Assembly (NCBI GenBank): GCA_963989385.1
Contig: OZ022511.1
Coordinates: 1,798,001-1,862,000 of the forward strand
Direction: 5' to 3'
Length of the DNA: 64,000 nt
Source: Ctena decussata
Lineage: Eukaryota; Mollusca; Bivalvia; Lucinida; Lucinidae
Position numbers and translations under genes: made by a program
Part shown: positions 1 to 12,044 of the stretch, in pieces
How the letters are laid out: the number at the start of each line of letters is the position of its first letter
Numbering within the stretch: the first letter of the stretch is position 1
Notes under the pieces: generated by a model
Told to the model about the DNA's origin: nothing
Seen by the model: the letters and a program-made list of their open reading frames with translations, nothing else
Databases searched by the model: none

Positions 1-3000
1 CGCGCCTACTGTTGGACACCGGGACATAGGTGACAAGTATGCAACTGGTGTAACACAGATCAAGAAAATCAGAGGTAGGGAGAACATCTCAATTGGCACC
101 TGGAATGTAAGGACTCTGAGGTCAGCTGGGAAGCTTGAAGAGCTGACTCATGCAATGGACAGGTATCACTGGAACATACTGGGGCTCTGTGAGATGCGCT
201 GGAAAAACTTTGGTAAGATGTCAACAGATGACAGACACAAGGTTTATTTCAGTGGAGAAGAGGACGACAAACATGAGTATGGGGTTGGATTTCTTGTGCA
301 TAAGGACATGGTGAGTGCTGTCTTGGGATGCCGACCAGTCTCCAGCAGACTGATTTCAATTCGCCTGAGAGCAGCTCCTTTCAACATCACCATCATACAG
401 ATTTATGCACCAACATCTGGACATGACGACAATGAGGTAGAACACTTCTACCAGCAACTCCAGGAAATCATAGACCAAACACCCAAGAAGGACATTCTGG
501 TTGTACAAGGGGATTGGAATGCTAAGGTTGGAAAGGATGCACAGGCAGACTGGGAAAACGTTTGTGGACCCTACTGCAATGACGAAACAAATGAGAGAGG
601 TCTCAGACTTCTAGAGTTTTTAACCTGTAACAGCCTAGTACTGACAAACACCCTTGGCCCTTACAAACCATCAAGAAGATGGACATGGCACAGCCCAGAT
701 GGGAAACACCACAATCAGATTGATTACATCTTGGTGAGGAAGCGCTTCCGATCAGGAGTCAACATCCATAGGACAAGGAGTTTTCCTGGAGCAGACATAG
801 GAAGTGACCATGACCTGGTCATGATGACCTTCCGAGTTCGTCTGAAGAAGGCTAGAAAGCCAAGGCTGAAGCTTGAGCTTGAGAAGCTAAGGGACCCAGA
901 GGTGGCATGCACTTTTCAAGCAACAATAGGTGGAAAATTTGCACCACTCATTGGTCTGAGGGATGATGACATGGACATAGATACCATGATCACCACCTAC
1001 AATACAGTAGTGACTGGTGCAGCCAATGAGATACTTGGGAAGGAACGTCGCAGGAAAAAGCCATGGGTCACTAGAGATGTTCTCGACCTCTGTGATGAGA
1101 GGAGAAATTTGAAGAAGAAGAAGTATGAAGCGGGAGGAGCAGAAGAATACAGGGAAGCAAACAAGAGGATTCAGAAGGCAGTGAAGAAAGCGAAGGAGGA
1201 CTGGATAGCTAGTCAGTGCGAGGAGATCGAAACTTGCCTGAACAAAAACAACAGCAAGAAAGCATACCAGCTGGTGAAGGATCTAACTTCAGAGAAACAG
1301 GGTAGATACACAACTATCCAGGACAAGTCTGGGAAATGCCTTACAGAAGAACAAGAGATTCTCAGCAGATGGACAGAATATTGCTCAGAATTATACAACC
1401 ATGAGACTGATGGTGACAATACGGTTCTGGACTGCAGTCAGCCCCCAGAAGAAGATCAACAACCGATCCTTCGTGAGGAAGTTGAGATTGCAGTAGCAGC
1501 ACTGAAGAAGGGAAAATCTGCCGGAGTTGATAATATACCAGCAGAACTTGTTCAAGCTGGAGGGGAGACCATGATTGATGTTTTAACAGATATCTGTAAC
1601 AGGATCTGGAGAACAGGAGAATGGCCTACCCCATGGACTCAGTCGCTGATTATTACTCTCCCTAAAAAGGGCAACCTACAACTCTGCCAGAACTACAGAA
1701 CCATCAGCCTCATCAGTCATTCAAGCAAAGTCATGCTGAAAGTCATCTTGAACAGGCTTAAGCCACAAGCCGAAGAGATAATCGCTGAGGAACAGGCTGG
1801 GTTCCGAGCAGGAAGGAGCACCACAGAACAGATCTTCAACCTTAGAATCCTGTGTGAAAAGTATCTCCAACATCAGCAGAATCTGTACCATGTCTTCATT
1901 GATTTCAAAAAAGCCTTTGACAGGGTACGGCATGCAGCCTTATGGGCCACCATGAGGAAGTACAATATCAATGCAAACCTAGTTCGCAACATTGAGCAGC
2001 TATATGACAAGGCTACAAGTGCAGTCCTGATAAATGGCAGCACAGGAGAATGGTTCAGAACAACAGTTGGATAAAGACAAGGATGTCTTCTGTCACCCAC
2101 CCTCTTCAACATTTTTCTCGAAGGATCATGTCTGATGCTCTGGAAGAACATGACGGAAAGGTTAGCATAGGCGGCAGAAATATTACCAACCTGCGGTTTG
2201 CCGATGACATAGACGCTCTTGCTGAGGAAGAGCAGAAACTAGAAGCTCTAGTTGAAAGTCTCGACCAGACCTGCACAAGGTATAAGATGGAGATCAGTGC
2301 TGAGAAGACCAAACTGATGACAAATAGCGCAGATGGCATCCAGAGGGAGATCAAGGTAAAGGGGCAGAAGCTGGATACTGTAAGCAGCGTCAAATACCTT
2401 GGAGCAGTTGTCTCAGATGATGGCTCAAAACAGGAGGTTCTCTCAAGGATAGCACAAACCACTTCAGCTCTTTCCAAGCTGAAACCGATTTGGAGAGATA
2501 ACAACATATCTCTTGGATCAAAGGTGACACTTATGCGCTCCCTTGTAATTTCCATATTTCTGTATGCCTGTGAATCATGGACCTTGACAGCAGAGTTAGA
2601 GAAAAGAACGCAGGCCTTTGAGATGAGATGCTATCGAAGGTTACTGAACATTTCGTACAAGGACCATATAACCAATGAGGAGGTTCGCAGGAAGATCCAA
2701 GCAGCCATTGGAGAATATGATGAACTCCTGACGCTGGTCAAGAAACGGAAACTAAGGTGGTTTGGCCACGTCTCAAGGTATTCTGGTTTAGCAAAGACAA
2801 TTCTTCAGGGCACAGTGAAAGGAAAAAGAAGAAGAGGTAGACAGAAGAAGAGGTGGGAAGACAATATCTAGGAGTGGACAGGAATGGATTTTGCCAGCTC
2901 AACTAGGGCAGCTGAAGACAGGACAAGGTGGAAAGGGATTGTTTTGAAGTCAGCTGTGGTGCCCCAACGACCTAGTAAGGTTATGGGATAGAATAGAATA

Positions 3001-3014
3001 GAATAGAATAGAAT
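1..3014 (+). mobile_element. RTE-like non-LTR retrotransposon (LINE), 5' end beyond window
   Basis: The element encodes an apurinic-like endonuclease followed by reverse transcriptase, the RTE-type single-protein layout. It ends in a short pentamer tail (GAATA repeats, about 2986-3014) rather than poly-A, as RTE elements do. The body is almost intact, but the protein is broken by nonsense and frame changes, so this copy is dead. No target duplication can be checked because the left end is outside the window. Confidence 0.88.
2..2991 (+). pseudogene. Endonuclease-reverse transcriptase of the RTE-like LINE, disrupted
   Basis: The frame is already open from base 2, upstream of the first ATG at 155, and contains the endonuclease motif GTWNVRTL. 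LCEMRW, QGDWNAKVG (near 500-526), IDYILV and GSDHDLV follow, the usual endonuclease catalytic set. Reverse transcriptase shows NIPAELVQAGG, a fingers region, FIDFKKAFDRV (near 1897-1929) and FADDIDAL (near 2197-2220). The C-terminal region has YACESWTL and a basic GKRRRGRQKKRWED segment typical of RTE proteins. Lesions are a TAA at 2072-2074, a one-base shift near 2115-2125 between RT motifs, and a TAG at 2869-2871. The final stop is at 2989-2991. Confidence 0.88.
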
Positions 3015-3508
3015 GAAAATAAATATAGCGCCATGCAGTGAATATTTCATCAAATCATTAAATAGGACAGAGTGTAAATTTTATGGAACGACCATAATGT
3101 GCCGATATTGTAGGAAGCAGCATTTATTTTATTTTCGCTAAATGATATCCGTTTAAAAGCCCCGTAAAAAGGCCATATAGCAATTTATCGTGAGGTAATT
3201 AATACACCTTGCAAACTTATAGCAAGCTTCTGACCATATTTTCCTCATTGCAAATGACTATGATTACCCAGCAGTATCAAATAAAACATCATTGCGTTTC
3301 ACATAAAAATGCTAAAATCGATTTGGGTCATTTTAGGTGGCAAATTATATGACCTACTTTTGATATCAAAAATTTTAATAAAATGTATAAATGCAGTGTA
3401 TGGGCGTGGGGCCCCATTCGTTGTCCCATTTTTATTTATACTGCATTGCTCAACGGGGAACCAGAAAAGGAAAATCGTATTCTAGCGATTTGCAATTTTT
3501 CAAAATTA
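3015..3508. other. No recognisable feature
   Basis: AT-rich sequence between the LINE tail and the mariner-type element. I see no coding frame, tRNA or clear repeat. Confidence 0.5.
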
Positions 3509-4396
3509 CGAGGGGCGTTCGAAAAGTTTTGCAAATGGCCTCATAACTTTGTTTAAGGGCATGCTGGGTACAAATGCTATGCATGTACTGAAAGCACTAC
3601 ATTTGGTGTTTACAATGATACCAAACACTTTACAAAAGCACTTTTTCTTATTGACTTACAATGCATTTTATCAGGCCCCAGGCATACCAATGGGCTAATT
3701 TTACATCTAAAATCTTTTCAGTGTTAGGCCCTCAATTCAAATATCGTTGTATATACAAAAAATTCTTTGTCAAATGCATGTCTCTCGTTGCCCGCATTAT
3801 CAATACAAAAGCTAGAAGGGCGGCGTCTGTTATCGATTCATTCCTTGCAAAGCAATGCGCAGTACTTATGACACTATTAAAATCGACGTCAACGTCATTT
3901 TTGAAAGATTGTAGGGTTTCATATTTTGCATTAATTTGAATTTATTGACAGATTTTAGTTGATCCATGCAAAGGCTGTTGCTGACAAGATTTCGAATACG
4001 CACAGATTTGTTTTCATTAAAAAAATCATAATAACTTTAGTAGAAAGGGAGAATCTGCTATTAAATGAAATACGGACAATACATATTTACGGGACAGTAT
4101 GGAACTTAGATTAAATATAATTTCCGCGATATTTACAGGACAATATTGTCTGAGCATTGTCTTTAAGCAGCAAAGATTAAAGAAAATTCAAAGACCGCTC
4201 ATATATGAATTACGGCCTACTAAAGTAAAATTCTTCAGTGCATGTCGGGTATACCTCTTTCAAAGAAGTTATAAAACGCGTTTGCAAACTTCTGAAGACA
4301 TAACATATCTTTATGTGTTTTTGCTATCAGTAGTTCTGTCTTCATGTTGATTACCAAGAAATTACGCCATTTGAAAAACTTTTCGAACGCCTCTCG
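3509..4396. mobile_element. Mariner/Tc1-type non-autonomous element (888 bp)
   Basis: The terminal inverted repeats are about 32 bp, starting CGAGGGGCGTTCGAAAAG on the left and CGAGAGGCGTTCGAAAAG read inward from the right. TA dinucleotides flank both ends, as expected for a mariner-type target. The interior holds only short frames (for example 3661-3939 and 4099-4350) with no transposase motif, so it depends on a transposase in trans. Confidence 0.82.
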
Positions 4397-4596
4397 TATA
4401 TACCCCTTACTTTTTGCCTGTTATATGACTCAAAATACGCACTTCAACCCATATTTATCACAAAATCTGAAGGTTGAACCGCTTTTCATAATGATTTGTG
4501 TTTAGACTCTTTAACCACCGAGAGTACAATGGAGACGACTTTTGTATAAAATCATTCCACTTAATATCAAGTCTTGCTAAACTTCTTTTACACGGT

Positions 4597-4772
4597 GGTA
4601 ATACCAATTTTCTTACATGTGCTGTCTACCGAGCTAATCGACAGCAATATCAGCTCGGTCGACAGCCATTAATAAAAGCATCATTTACCGTTAAAGAATA
4701 TTGTTTACGATCGAATTCTCGGTCGAAGGCCACACTGCAGTCGAAAGCACGGGTAAGAAAATTGGTATTACC
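4597..4772. mobile_element. Small inverted-repeat element
   Basis: A 20-bp inverted repeat, GGTAATACCAATTTTCTTAC at 4597-4616 and its complement at 4753-4772, bounds 176 bp of non-coding sequence. This is a MITE-like structure of unknown family. Confidence 0.65.
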
Positions 4773-4786
4773 CCTATGATGTATGT

Positions 4787-5025
4787 TGGTTGGTTGGTTG
4801 TTTTGGGTTTTACGGCCCTTTGAGACAGTATTTCAGTCTATATCGGGCCGTCTCCCAGAGAGAGGGAGAAAGAAGAGAGAAGTGATAGACGAGAGAAAAA
4901 ATGTCCAAACAACCCCCACCCATGCCTACTGCAAGCACAGAAGGCCCTTGCCCTACAATTATCCAAATCAGTAGGACGCCCCGGCACTGGAAGTTACACG
5001 CAGCACCATCGCACCACCCGACCAC
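4787..5025 (-). mobile_element. SINE-like retroposon with 16-bp target duplication
   Basis: The insert of about 239 bp is flanked by perfect copies of CCCCTATGATGTATGT at 4771-4786 and 5026-5041. On the minus strand it ends in a (CAAC)n tail, read here as TTGGTTGGTTGG at the left edge. It has an internal short stem (ACGGCCC..GGGCCGT). It has no coding capacity and no obvious tRNA head. The tail suggests mobilisation by an RTE-type LINE. Confidence 0.8.
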
Positions 5026-5041
5026 CCCCTATGATGTATGT

Positions 5042-6291
5042 AAAATGCAGATAAGCTTACTGTTCGATTCTGTTCCCTCGATTGTCATGGTTCCTTGTAT
5101 ACGACTCGTACTAGAGAAAACTGGTGTTATAAATAACACACACAGCAGTGCCTTAACTAACACAGCCATATCCGAGACCATCTTTCTGCAAGCCCTTGCC
5201 GAAGTGTCCGAGGAAGTTCCGGGATGCACCGTCTTTTATAAGAGAAGCGACATGCACACGTTTGCATTTCTTGAAGTTACCTGTTCAGGATGGGCGAATT
5301 TAATAATGCAAAAAGCCGTGCTGCAGTCGCAAAATTCTAATTGCACTGCAATCGGAAGCAGAAAGAACTAAAATTAGTTGAGACAGTCTGTTAGAATTAG
5401 AAAAATGTTATATAATCAAATGCAACGCAGGTCGTCGAAGTTATATGGGGATACTGAAAAAAAGGAATTTGTTTTAAACGAGAACACTAACCGGACTCGA
5501 GGTTTTTGTTAACCATTCGCACATTCTTTTTTGTCTGGTCTGGATTTTTAAAAATCCAGGACGGACAAAAAAAAGTGCATATCCGGTTATTGCAGGCTTA
5601 ATATAATGGGTATGAAAAAAGAAGCAGAGAAAGACTCTCTCTCACAATTTATTTTATCAATCATAAACTTTAGTTTTGCAATTGGCCTCAGTTATGCTTT
5701 GCGCATGTCGTGTTTGAGGGTTTCAAGTCCCTACAACGGGTAAAATGGTCGTTGTTTAACGCCCTGGTATCGTACGGTATTGCAATACCCATGCTTTGAA
5801 ATGATGGGGTTATACTGATTTACATCTGTCCGTCCGTCTCCGAAATTGATGAAAGAATCGTTAAAAATTTCTCCACTACCGTGCAAGCTAGAATAGTCAT
5901 GTTTGGTATACAGGTTGATGAGGACTCGCTGTTCATATTTGCTGTTCATATTTGTTATCGGAGTGGTTATTACCAGTCGACAGGCAATATCGATGATACG
6001 TTAAAATTGCTGTTGACAGCTGACTGAGAATAGTAATTTTACGTTTCAGTCGCTGTTGCTAGTCCACTAGTAATAGTGATTTTAACGTGAATCGCTACCG
6101 ACCAAACTAGATCTCTGTATGTTCGTTTGCCCATCAACTCGACTGCTACTCAATCCGCGGCGATATCCGATGGCTTCTCGAACGCTGACCTCGAATTATT
6201 TGGACATGTACAAAATTTTTGGGTAGGAAGTCGACGCCGACCAAGATACACCATCCCGACCACTCATGCCGAACAAACTCCCTGAATTAAG
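5042..6291. other. Mostly unassigned sequence with one hairpin
   Basis: An open frame reaching 5371 (SETIFLQALAEVSEEVPGCT within it) matches nothing I know. A hairpin around 5527-5581 pairs TTTTTTGTC..TGGATTTTT with AAAAATCCA..GACAAAAAA. Nothing else is recognised. Confidence 0.4.
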
Positions 6292-6690
6292 ACTTTTGCT
6301 GATGACTGTGCTTGCCATCGTGAAATCAGAGTTAGTGAAGACACGGTGAAACTTTAGGAGGATTTAGATCGTTTAGGGTGTTGGGCAAGGAATTGGGGCA
6401 TGAGATTCCAACCAGTCAAATGCAGTATAATGCAGATTACAAGGAAACGGATCAAGAAGATCAATTCTTCCCATTCCTTAGAGGGAACTTTCCTCAATAA
6501 CGTAGAAACTGTCAAGTATCTCAGCATAACCATTACCAATGATTTGAAATGGAACACACGTCAGCAATTTTTGCACAAAGGCTAATAGGACCCTTGGCTT
6601 CCTCAGACGTAACTTGGTGCCATGTCCACAGGACGTTAAAGAGTCTGCATACAAGGTACTGGTGCAAAGCAAAGACGGACTTATGCAATA
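6292..6690 (+). pseudogene. Decayed LINE reverse transcriptase fragment (CR1/Jockey-like)
   Basis: The frame reads TFADDCACHREI (the FADD catalytic box), then an in-frame stop, then DLDRLGCWARNWGMRFQPVK and VKYLSITITNDLKW. After a frameshift near 6550 it continues NFCTKANRTLGFLRRNL and ESAYKVLV. The KAxRTLGFLRRNL block after the YADD-type box is typical of CR1/Jockey-like reverse transcriptases. It is a relic with at least one stop and one frameshift, truncated at both ends. Confidence 0.82.
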
Positions 6691-6724
6691 CTCGTCGTGT
6701 GCGTGCATATGCGCGAACACCGTT

Positions 6725-7090
6725 GTGTGCGTTAGAAAAATATTCAGCTGTTGCGTTTACCTCAGTTTCTAAGAACATTGTAACCACAAGGTATAGAATC
6801 TTCAAACTTTCTCTTTAAACATCTTGGGAACATCTACCGAAAGCAGCGGTGCATATCGGGACATGACATATATTTCACGGTTGATGAACGCAGAAAAAAT
6901 ATTCATCTTTTGCGTTAAGCTCTGTTTTAAGTAAAGATTAGGGATGGAGTCTTCAAACTTTCTCCATGGATACATCTGGGAAACATCTACTGAAAGCAAC
7001 GATGCATATCGGGCCATAAACTATATTTCGCGGTTGATTTAACATAGAAAAAAAATCACCTTTTGCGTTTAGCTCAGTTTCCAATATGTT
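6725..7090. repeat. Diverged two-copy tandem repeat
   Basis: Two to three diverged copies of a ~150-bp unit contain TCTTCAAACTTTCTCCATGG, ACATCT..GAAAGCA.CG.TGCATATCGGG and TTGCGTTTAGCTCAGTTTC. The same unit forms the array at 9540-10110. Confidence 0.7.
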
Positions 7091-7779
7091 CTGAAAAGTA
7101 AGATCCTCCGGAAGCAAGGAACACGTCAAAAAATAAAATAGCAGACTCCGTTTAATTGAGCCTGTTCATGACTAGTAATGAAATATGCGACACCAGCCAC
7201 AATCACTACCTACAATGTGTTATTGCGGTATTCTGTATGCGTATGCTAACGTTATGGTTTTTGTCGGTTTTACAAAGAATTGTGGGAAAGCGTCATTAGA
7301 AACCGTGTAAACAAATTATAAAACTGGAGTAAAATTTGATAATTAAGGTATATATGCCTTTATTCATAGGAAAATTTGCCTGTAATAAGTTTTACCATAA
7401 CAATGCATATATTCCGGGCCGACGAGTGCTTTATTCTTCCTTAAATCAGCTTTTATAGAGAAGAAGGTGAAAGTAGATATTTTATCATATATTTGTAGAA
7501 TATAATCCATAGTCGGGTGCTTAAACATAATAATGCTCTCCGCCACCCTTAAATCTCTTTCCGGAAAGTCACTTTTGTGCCGTAATTTGCCTTTTTCATC
7601 ATTTCTTGTTATAGTATTCGGCGGTAGATGTTATGATTTCTTTCGGCTAAGATATAGCAGTCTACGGTTAAATTGTCAACTATGATAAAGTACTGTTTTT
7701 CTATCGAATTATGATATTTCTCTCATCAATGGAGGCGACACTTGTCTTTTCAACCACAATGGAGACATAATTCGTTGTA
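7091..7779. other. No recognisable feature
   Basis: AT-rich non-coding sequence with only short chance frames. Confidence 0.45.
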
Positions 7780-7885
7780 AATATTTTATATGTCGCTGGC
7801 CGGGTTTGAACCCTCACGGATGCGGCGACAGCGCCTAGCACTGCAATGTGCGTCAGCTTTAACCATTACGCTAACCTATATACGG
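7780..7885 (-). repeat. tRNA-like relic or SINE head
   Basis: On the minus strand a box A-like GGTTAGCGTAATGGTTAA is followed by a box B-like GGGTTCAAACCC, then GGCCAGCGACA. The distance between boxes would fit a long-variable-arm tRNA. The arms pair poorly, so this is read as a tRNA pseudogene or SINE fragment. Confidence 0.5.
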
Positions 7886-9539
7886 AGTGTACTGCAACGG
7901 TGGTATTCATTCTCACCTTCTTGCAAACATTATGAATTTTATGAGTCAGCTTTCAAGAAATGTCATAATAAATGAAAGAAAATGTATACAAACTTCTTTG
8001 CTGGCCTAAGATGGGGGATTTAATGAGCATGACTCTCTCCTTCCTATCTTAATTGTAATAGTCATGACTAAATACATTTAATTTATCCCTTTAAATATAA
8101 AAAAGATGTTTCTCCATATTTCCAGGATAATATTTCATTGCTGCCACTGTTTCAATGACAAATCAACCTTTGAAGATGTCATAAATCATAAAGCTGTAAT
8201 CCTAATGCACGGCAATAAACCACTCAGGCCCACATTCACAAACACAACTCAAACTCATACTCCAGTAAGGTCAGTTGAAGTGACGCTCGAGTAAGCCTTG
8301 AATGCGTGAAGCTTAATTAAAATCTTAAAGAGTTCCTTCAAGACCAGCGAATACATTCAGAAGAAGGAACGTGGGCCAGGCTACGTAGTTTCGGCTAATA
8401 AAGCCTCTTCAGTGACCCTGACAATATCTGGTGACGAAACCAGAGAAAAGCAAACTGTAATTTCTTAATCCTAATTGGACAGTCGACTCAAAGACTGATT
8501 AGTATCAAAAAGGGTCCAAATAATATATAAAATGATGGTTTAGAAACTTTAGAATATGAGTATTTGGTAGTCGTGCTTCTTCGCATTGTCATATCATAGC
8601 CATGAAATCGCTGAAATATTTATCAAAATTAACTCGAGCCGCCGTCGAGGGAGCTTCGCCGTTCCTCGACCAAATCTTACTTATTGGAGTTTACTCCAGC
8701 TGCACTTATGTCTATGAATTCGACTTGACCTTACCTTGAGACAATCGTTGAATTTGAGTTTAGTTTGCAAATAGGGACCTCCGTATTAAAAAACAACTTA
8801 ATATTTTATATGCATGCACCGAAAAAGTGCAAGATTAGCCAATCTTTCTATGATGTTTTACAGTCATCCAACTTATATTGAAGTTGTGATCACTAAGGGC
8901 CTTATGATATTCTCGGAGATCTTGGGTTCTTATTTCGATCAGGACAGGTGGTTCTTAAAGCATTTGCTAAAATCGCCTTGCACACATAGGTCTACCATCT
9001 CTATTTTACTATTTTGCTTTTCATGTCACAATATCCACCGTAGGAAACATAAACGTCCACCGTAGAATACGTTAGCATAACATTCGAAAACCAATACATA
9101 AGGTTTGGATTAGCCGTAGAAAACTATAAAACATTTTTTCTAAAATTCACACGTTTTCATACATTCGTGCATGCTGCAGTAAATATCGGTGTACATTTAC
9201 AATTTAGTGCAATATTCCTCTGTATGGACAAATACAGGAGTAAATAGAGCCAGTAAAAACCGACTTATGATGACTGGGATTCTCGCTAAGCCTGTTTCGA
9301 TAAAACTGCCAGAAAAACGAAAATTTCTACGTGCAAAGGGATAATAATATGAGTTTGAGTTCTTCGGCATAGCATTAGAAAAAAGGTTAGATTTGCATTA
9401 AAATATGAAAATTAATATTTATTTTGTTAAAATCGTCTGCAAAACGGCTGTTAACATTAGAAATCTTCATCAAAAGCCGTAGAAAATCGTAACGTTAACA
9501 GTAGCATGCAAAATCCTGAAATAACACATTGTAGGTATT
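7886..9539. other. No recognisable feature
   Basis: About 1.65 kb of AT-rich sequence. Open frames at 8106-8294 and 8814-9065 show no family motifs and are probably chance. No repeat structure is apparent by eye. Confidence 0.45.
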
Positions 9540-10110
9540 GACAATAGCCATTAGGGACAGAGTCTTCAAACTTGCTCCATAGATACATCATACATAGTGC
9601 AATGTATATCGAGCCATGACCTATATTTTACGGTTGATTGCACATAGAAAATAAACATATTCACCTGTTGCGTTTAGTTCAGTTTCCAAGTAACCACAAG
9701 GGATAGAGTTTTCAAACTTGCTACATAGATAGCTATGGGGAAGATCTACTGAAAGCAGCAAGGCATATCGGACCATGGCCTGTATTTCACTGATGATTGA
9801 ACGTGGAAAAAATATTCACCTGTTGAGTTTAGCTCAGTTACTACCTCGTAAGTAGCCAAAAGGGATAGAGTCTTCAAACTTGCTCTGAAAGATCTACTGA
9901 AAGCAGTGACGCATGTTGGGCCATGACCTATATTTCACTGACGATTGATCATAGAAAACAATGGTCACGTATTTTGTTCAGCTCAGTTTCTAAGTAAGGA
10001 AAAGGGACAGAGTCTTTAAACTTGCTACACAGGAACTTTTTGGGAAGATCTACTGAAGCCAGTGATGAATGTCGGGCCATGGACTATATTTCATGGGCTA
10101 GTGTTTTAGC
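9540..10110. repeat. Tandem array, ~150-bp unit (about four copies)
   Basis: The repeating landmarks are GGGATAGAGTCTTCAAACTTG, GAAGATCTACTGAAAGCAG, ATATCGG.CCATG.CCTATATTTCA and TTAGCTCAGTTTC. Copies are diverged by roughly 10-20% by eye. It is the same family as 6725-7090. Confidence 0.8.
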
Positions 10111-10636
10111 TTAAAATCTTGAAGACTAATTCATGTATTAACACAATAGTTTGAGATAATAAGTCAGCATGGCCCAATGTTAGACCTCAAACTAAAAATA
10201 TGTCACAGTGACCTATATTTCATGGTCCAGTGATTTTTCTTTATATTTTAAGACTTTTTGATATATGAACATGATTGCTGGTGGATAATGAATCGGCATG
10301 ATTTGATGTTTGACCTCCAAATAAAAGTAAGTCCCAGTGACCTATTTGTGGTCCAGTGATTTTTCTCATATTTTCATATTTCTAAAACTATCTCATGGAT
10401 TTACCTTATACTTGGGTTAATGGTTTAGGTTAACACTGTGAGTGACCTCATATTAATTGTTGGTCAGTTGGACCTATATTTCATGGTCCAGTGGTTTTGC
10501 CTCATACGTCTATCACTATTTTATGGATTTTGCATCATACTTGGGTTAATGGTTTGGGCTGACGTTATGAGTGGCCTCATACTAGTTGATAGTCAGTGTG
10601 ACCTAGATTTCATGGTCCATTGATTTTTACCTCTTA

Positions 10637-10815
10637 CAGTAGAACTTCATTGGCTCGAACAGGTTGGGACCATGAAAATTAGTGCCAGCCAAGGGTAGTT
10701 CTAGCCATCCAGGGTTGAATTCTATATAAAGTGACCTCTAGGGACCAAGGAAAAAAGAGTTCAAGCCAGGCATGGGTAACGAGCCATCAGGGTTCGAGCC
10801 ATTGAAGTTCTACTG
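10637..10815. mobile_element. Pogo-like MITE (TA target)
   Basis: The element begins CAGTAGAACTTCATTGGCTC and ends in its inverted complement (GAGCCATTGAAGTTCTACTG), with TA on each side. At 179 bp it is non-coding. A second copy in the opposite orientation lies at 17027-17203. Both termini match the CAGT-type ends of pogo/Tigger elements. Confidence 0.82.
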
Positions 10816-11087
10816 TATTTCTAATACCATTTCATGGATTTGAATTATACTTGGGTTCATGGTTTGGGCTGAACCCCTGACCTTATACTAATTGTCAGTC
10901 AGTGTGACCTTTATTTCATGGTCCAGTGATTTTGCAAACATCTCAAGCATTATTTCATGGACTTGCATTATTCTTAGGTATAAGGTTTGCGCTGACACTG
11001 TGAGTAACCTCATACTAATTATAGGTCAGCGTGACCTTTATTTCATGGTTCAGTGATTTTAGTCAATATTTCTAACACTATTTAATG

Positions 11088-11359
11088 CCAGGCCGGGTAG
11101 CGCAATCGGTAGGGCACCTGACTCATAAGTCAGAGGTCCTGGGTTCGAATCCCGGTCTGGCCACATACTTTCGTTTCTCCTTCCGCTGATTCAAGAAGGG
11201 CAGTTGTCAGTTACTGGCGAAAGTATGTGCACTTAGTACTGGTTAACCGCTTAGGAGGTCGAAGCCTGCCCAGGAATAGTGTGGTTAGGTTAACTGATCA
11301 TCCCGACATGACCTTAGTTGTTTACCGTGGATGTTAAGCATCAAATCAACCAACCAACC
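11088..11359 (+). mobile_element. tRNA-derived SINE with 14-bp target duplication
   Basis: The target repeats AACACTATTTAATG lie at 11074-11087 and 11360-11373. The head at 11091-11163 is tRNA-like with box A TAGCGCAATCGGTAGGG, a CAT triplet in the anticodon arm and box B GGTTCGAATCC; the acceptor and T stems pair fully. A ~200-nt body follows, ending (CAAC)n. A second copy is at 54420-54685. It may belong to a molluscan tRNA-SINE family, but I cannot name it firmly. Confidence 0.9.
11091..11163 (+). tRNA. tRNA-like head of SINE (CAT anticodon), probably not a functional tRNA
   Basis: The cloverleaf is recognisable: GGCCGGG pairs with TCTGGCC, and CTGGG pairs with CCCGG. The anticodon stem CTGAC/GTCAG leaves a six-base loop TCATAA rather than seven. 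Its position inside a target-duplicated SINE and the second copy at 54 kb argue that it acts as a pol III promoter, not as a decoding tRNA. Confidence 0.6.
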
Positions 11360-11800
11360 AACACTATTTAATGGATTTGCATCATACATGTACTTGGGTT
11401 AATGGTTTGGGAGTGACCTCATACTTATTGTACGCCAGTTTGACTTATATTTCAGTGATTTTAGCCACTATTTTTAAAACCATCTAAACTTGGTGTAATG
11501 GTCAAGCTAGATACAGTGACTGACCTAATATGATTCCTTTGTCACTGTGACCTATATTCACAATTCAATGATATTGTCTTATCTCTGGCAATACTTTAGA
11601 TGTTTGAATAATTCTTACGATAACTGTTTATTCTGATACTGCCAGTATTTTCCATATTAAACCTGCCCTTGTTTAAGTCAAGCTCCCATAAGTCATGCCT
11701 TATTGTCTTCTGACAATGCTTTTTATATAGCCACATTACAAAACCAGTTTGTTCAAATTTTGGGATAAGATTTATGGGTACACAACCAAGTTTTAGCGCC

Positions 11801-11940
11801 CCCCCCCCCTTTTTTTTTTTTAAATTTGTGACTTTCTGTTTATCTTTTCCTCCATGTTGCAATGAAACTCTTCCACAGAGGACTACATGTACTCTTAAAG
11901 AAAAGAACTTTCTCCATCCCCCCCCCCCTTCCCTGCCCTC
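11801..11940. repeat. Poly-C and poly-T tracts
   Basis: Homopolymer runs of C then T occur near 11801-11821, and a second C run near 11919-11928. The small proline-rich frames here are products of these tracts. Confidence 0.7.
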
Positions 11941-12044
11941 CCCTTACCTCTGTTCCTCTTCACTGCCACCCCTAAAACAGCAGAGCTGCTTCATAAATGT
12001 GTACCCATAAACCCTAGAATGTGGGAAAACTGGAAAACAGTACT

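Larger units (their letters stand above)
10080..11570. repeat. Tandem array, ~125-bp unit, interrupted by two insertions
   Basis: The unit contains TGACCTATATTTCATGGTCC, AGTGATTTT, CTATTTCATGGATTTGCAT and ACTTGGGTTAATGGTTTGGG. The array is broken by the pogo-like MITE at 10637-10815 and the SINE at 11088-11359, and it resumes after each. Confidence 0.82.

Noticed and set aside
724..2555. Minus-strand frames opposite the LINE
   Set aside because: They are shadows of the endonuclease-reverse transcriptase frame.
3661..4350. Transposase in the mariner-type element
   Set aside because: The two short frames show no DDE/D motif or helix-turn-helix; the element appears non-autonomous.
11091..11163. 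Functional tRNA-Met gene
   Set aside because: It heads a SINE with a target duplication, has a shortened anticodon loop and a second SINE copy at 54 kb.
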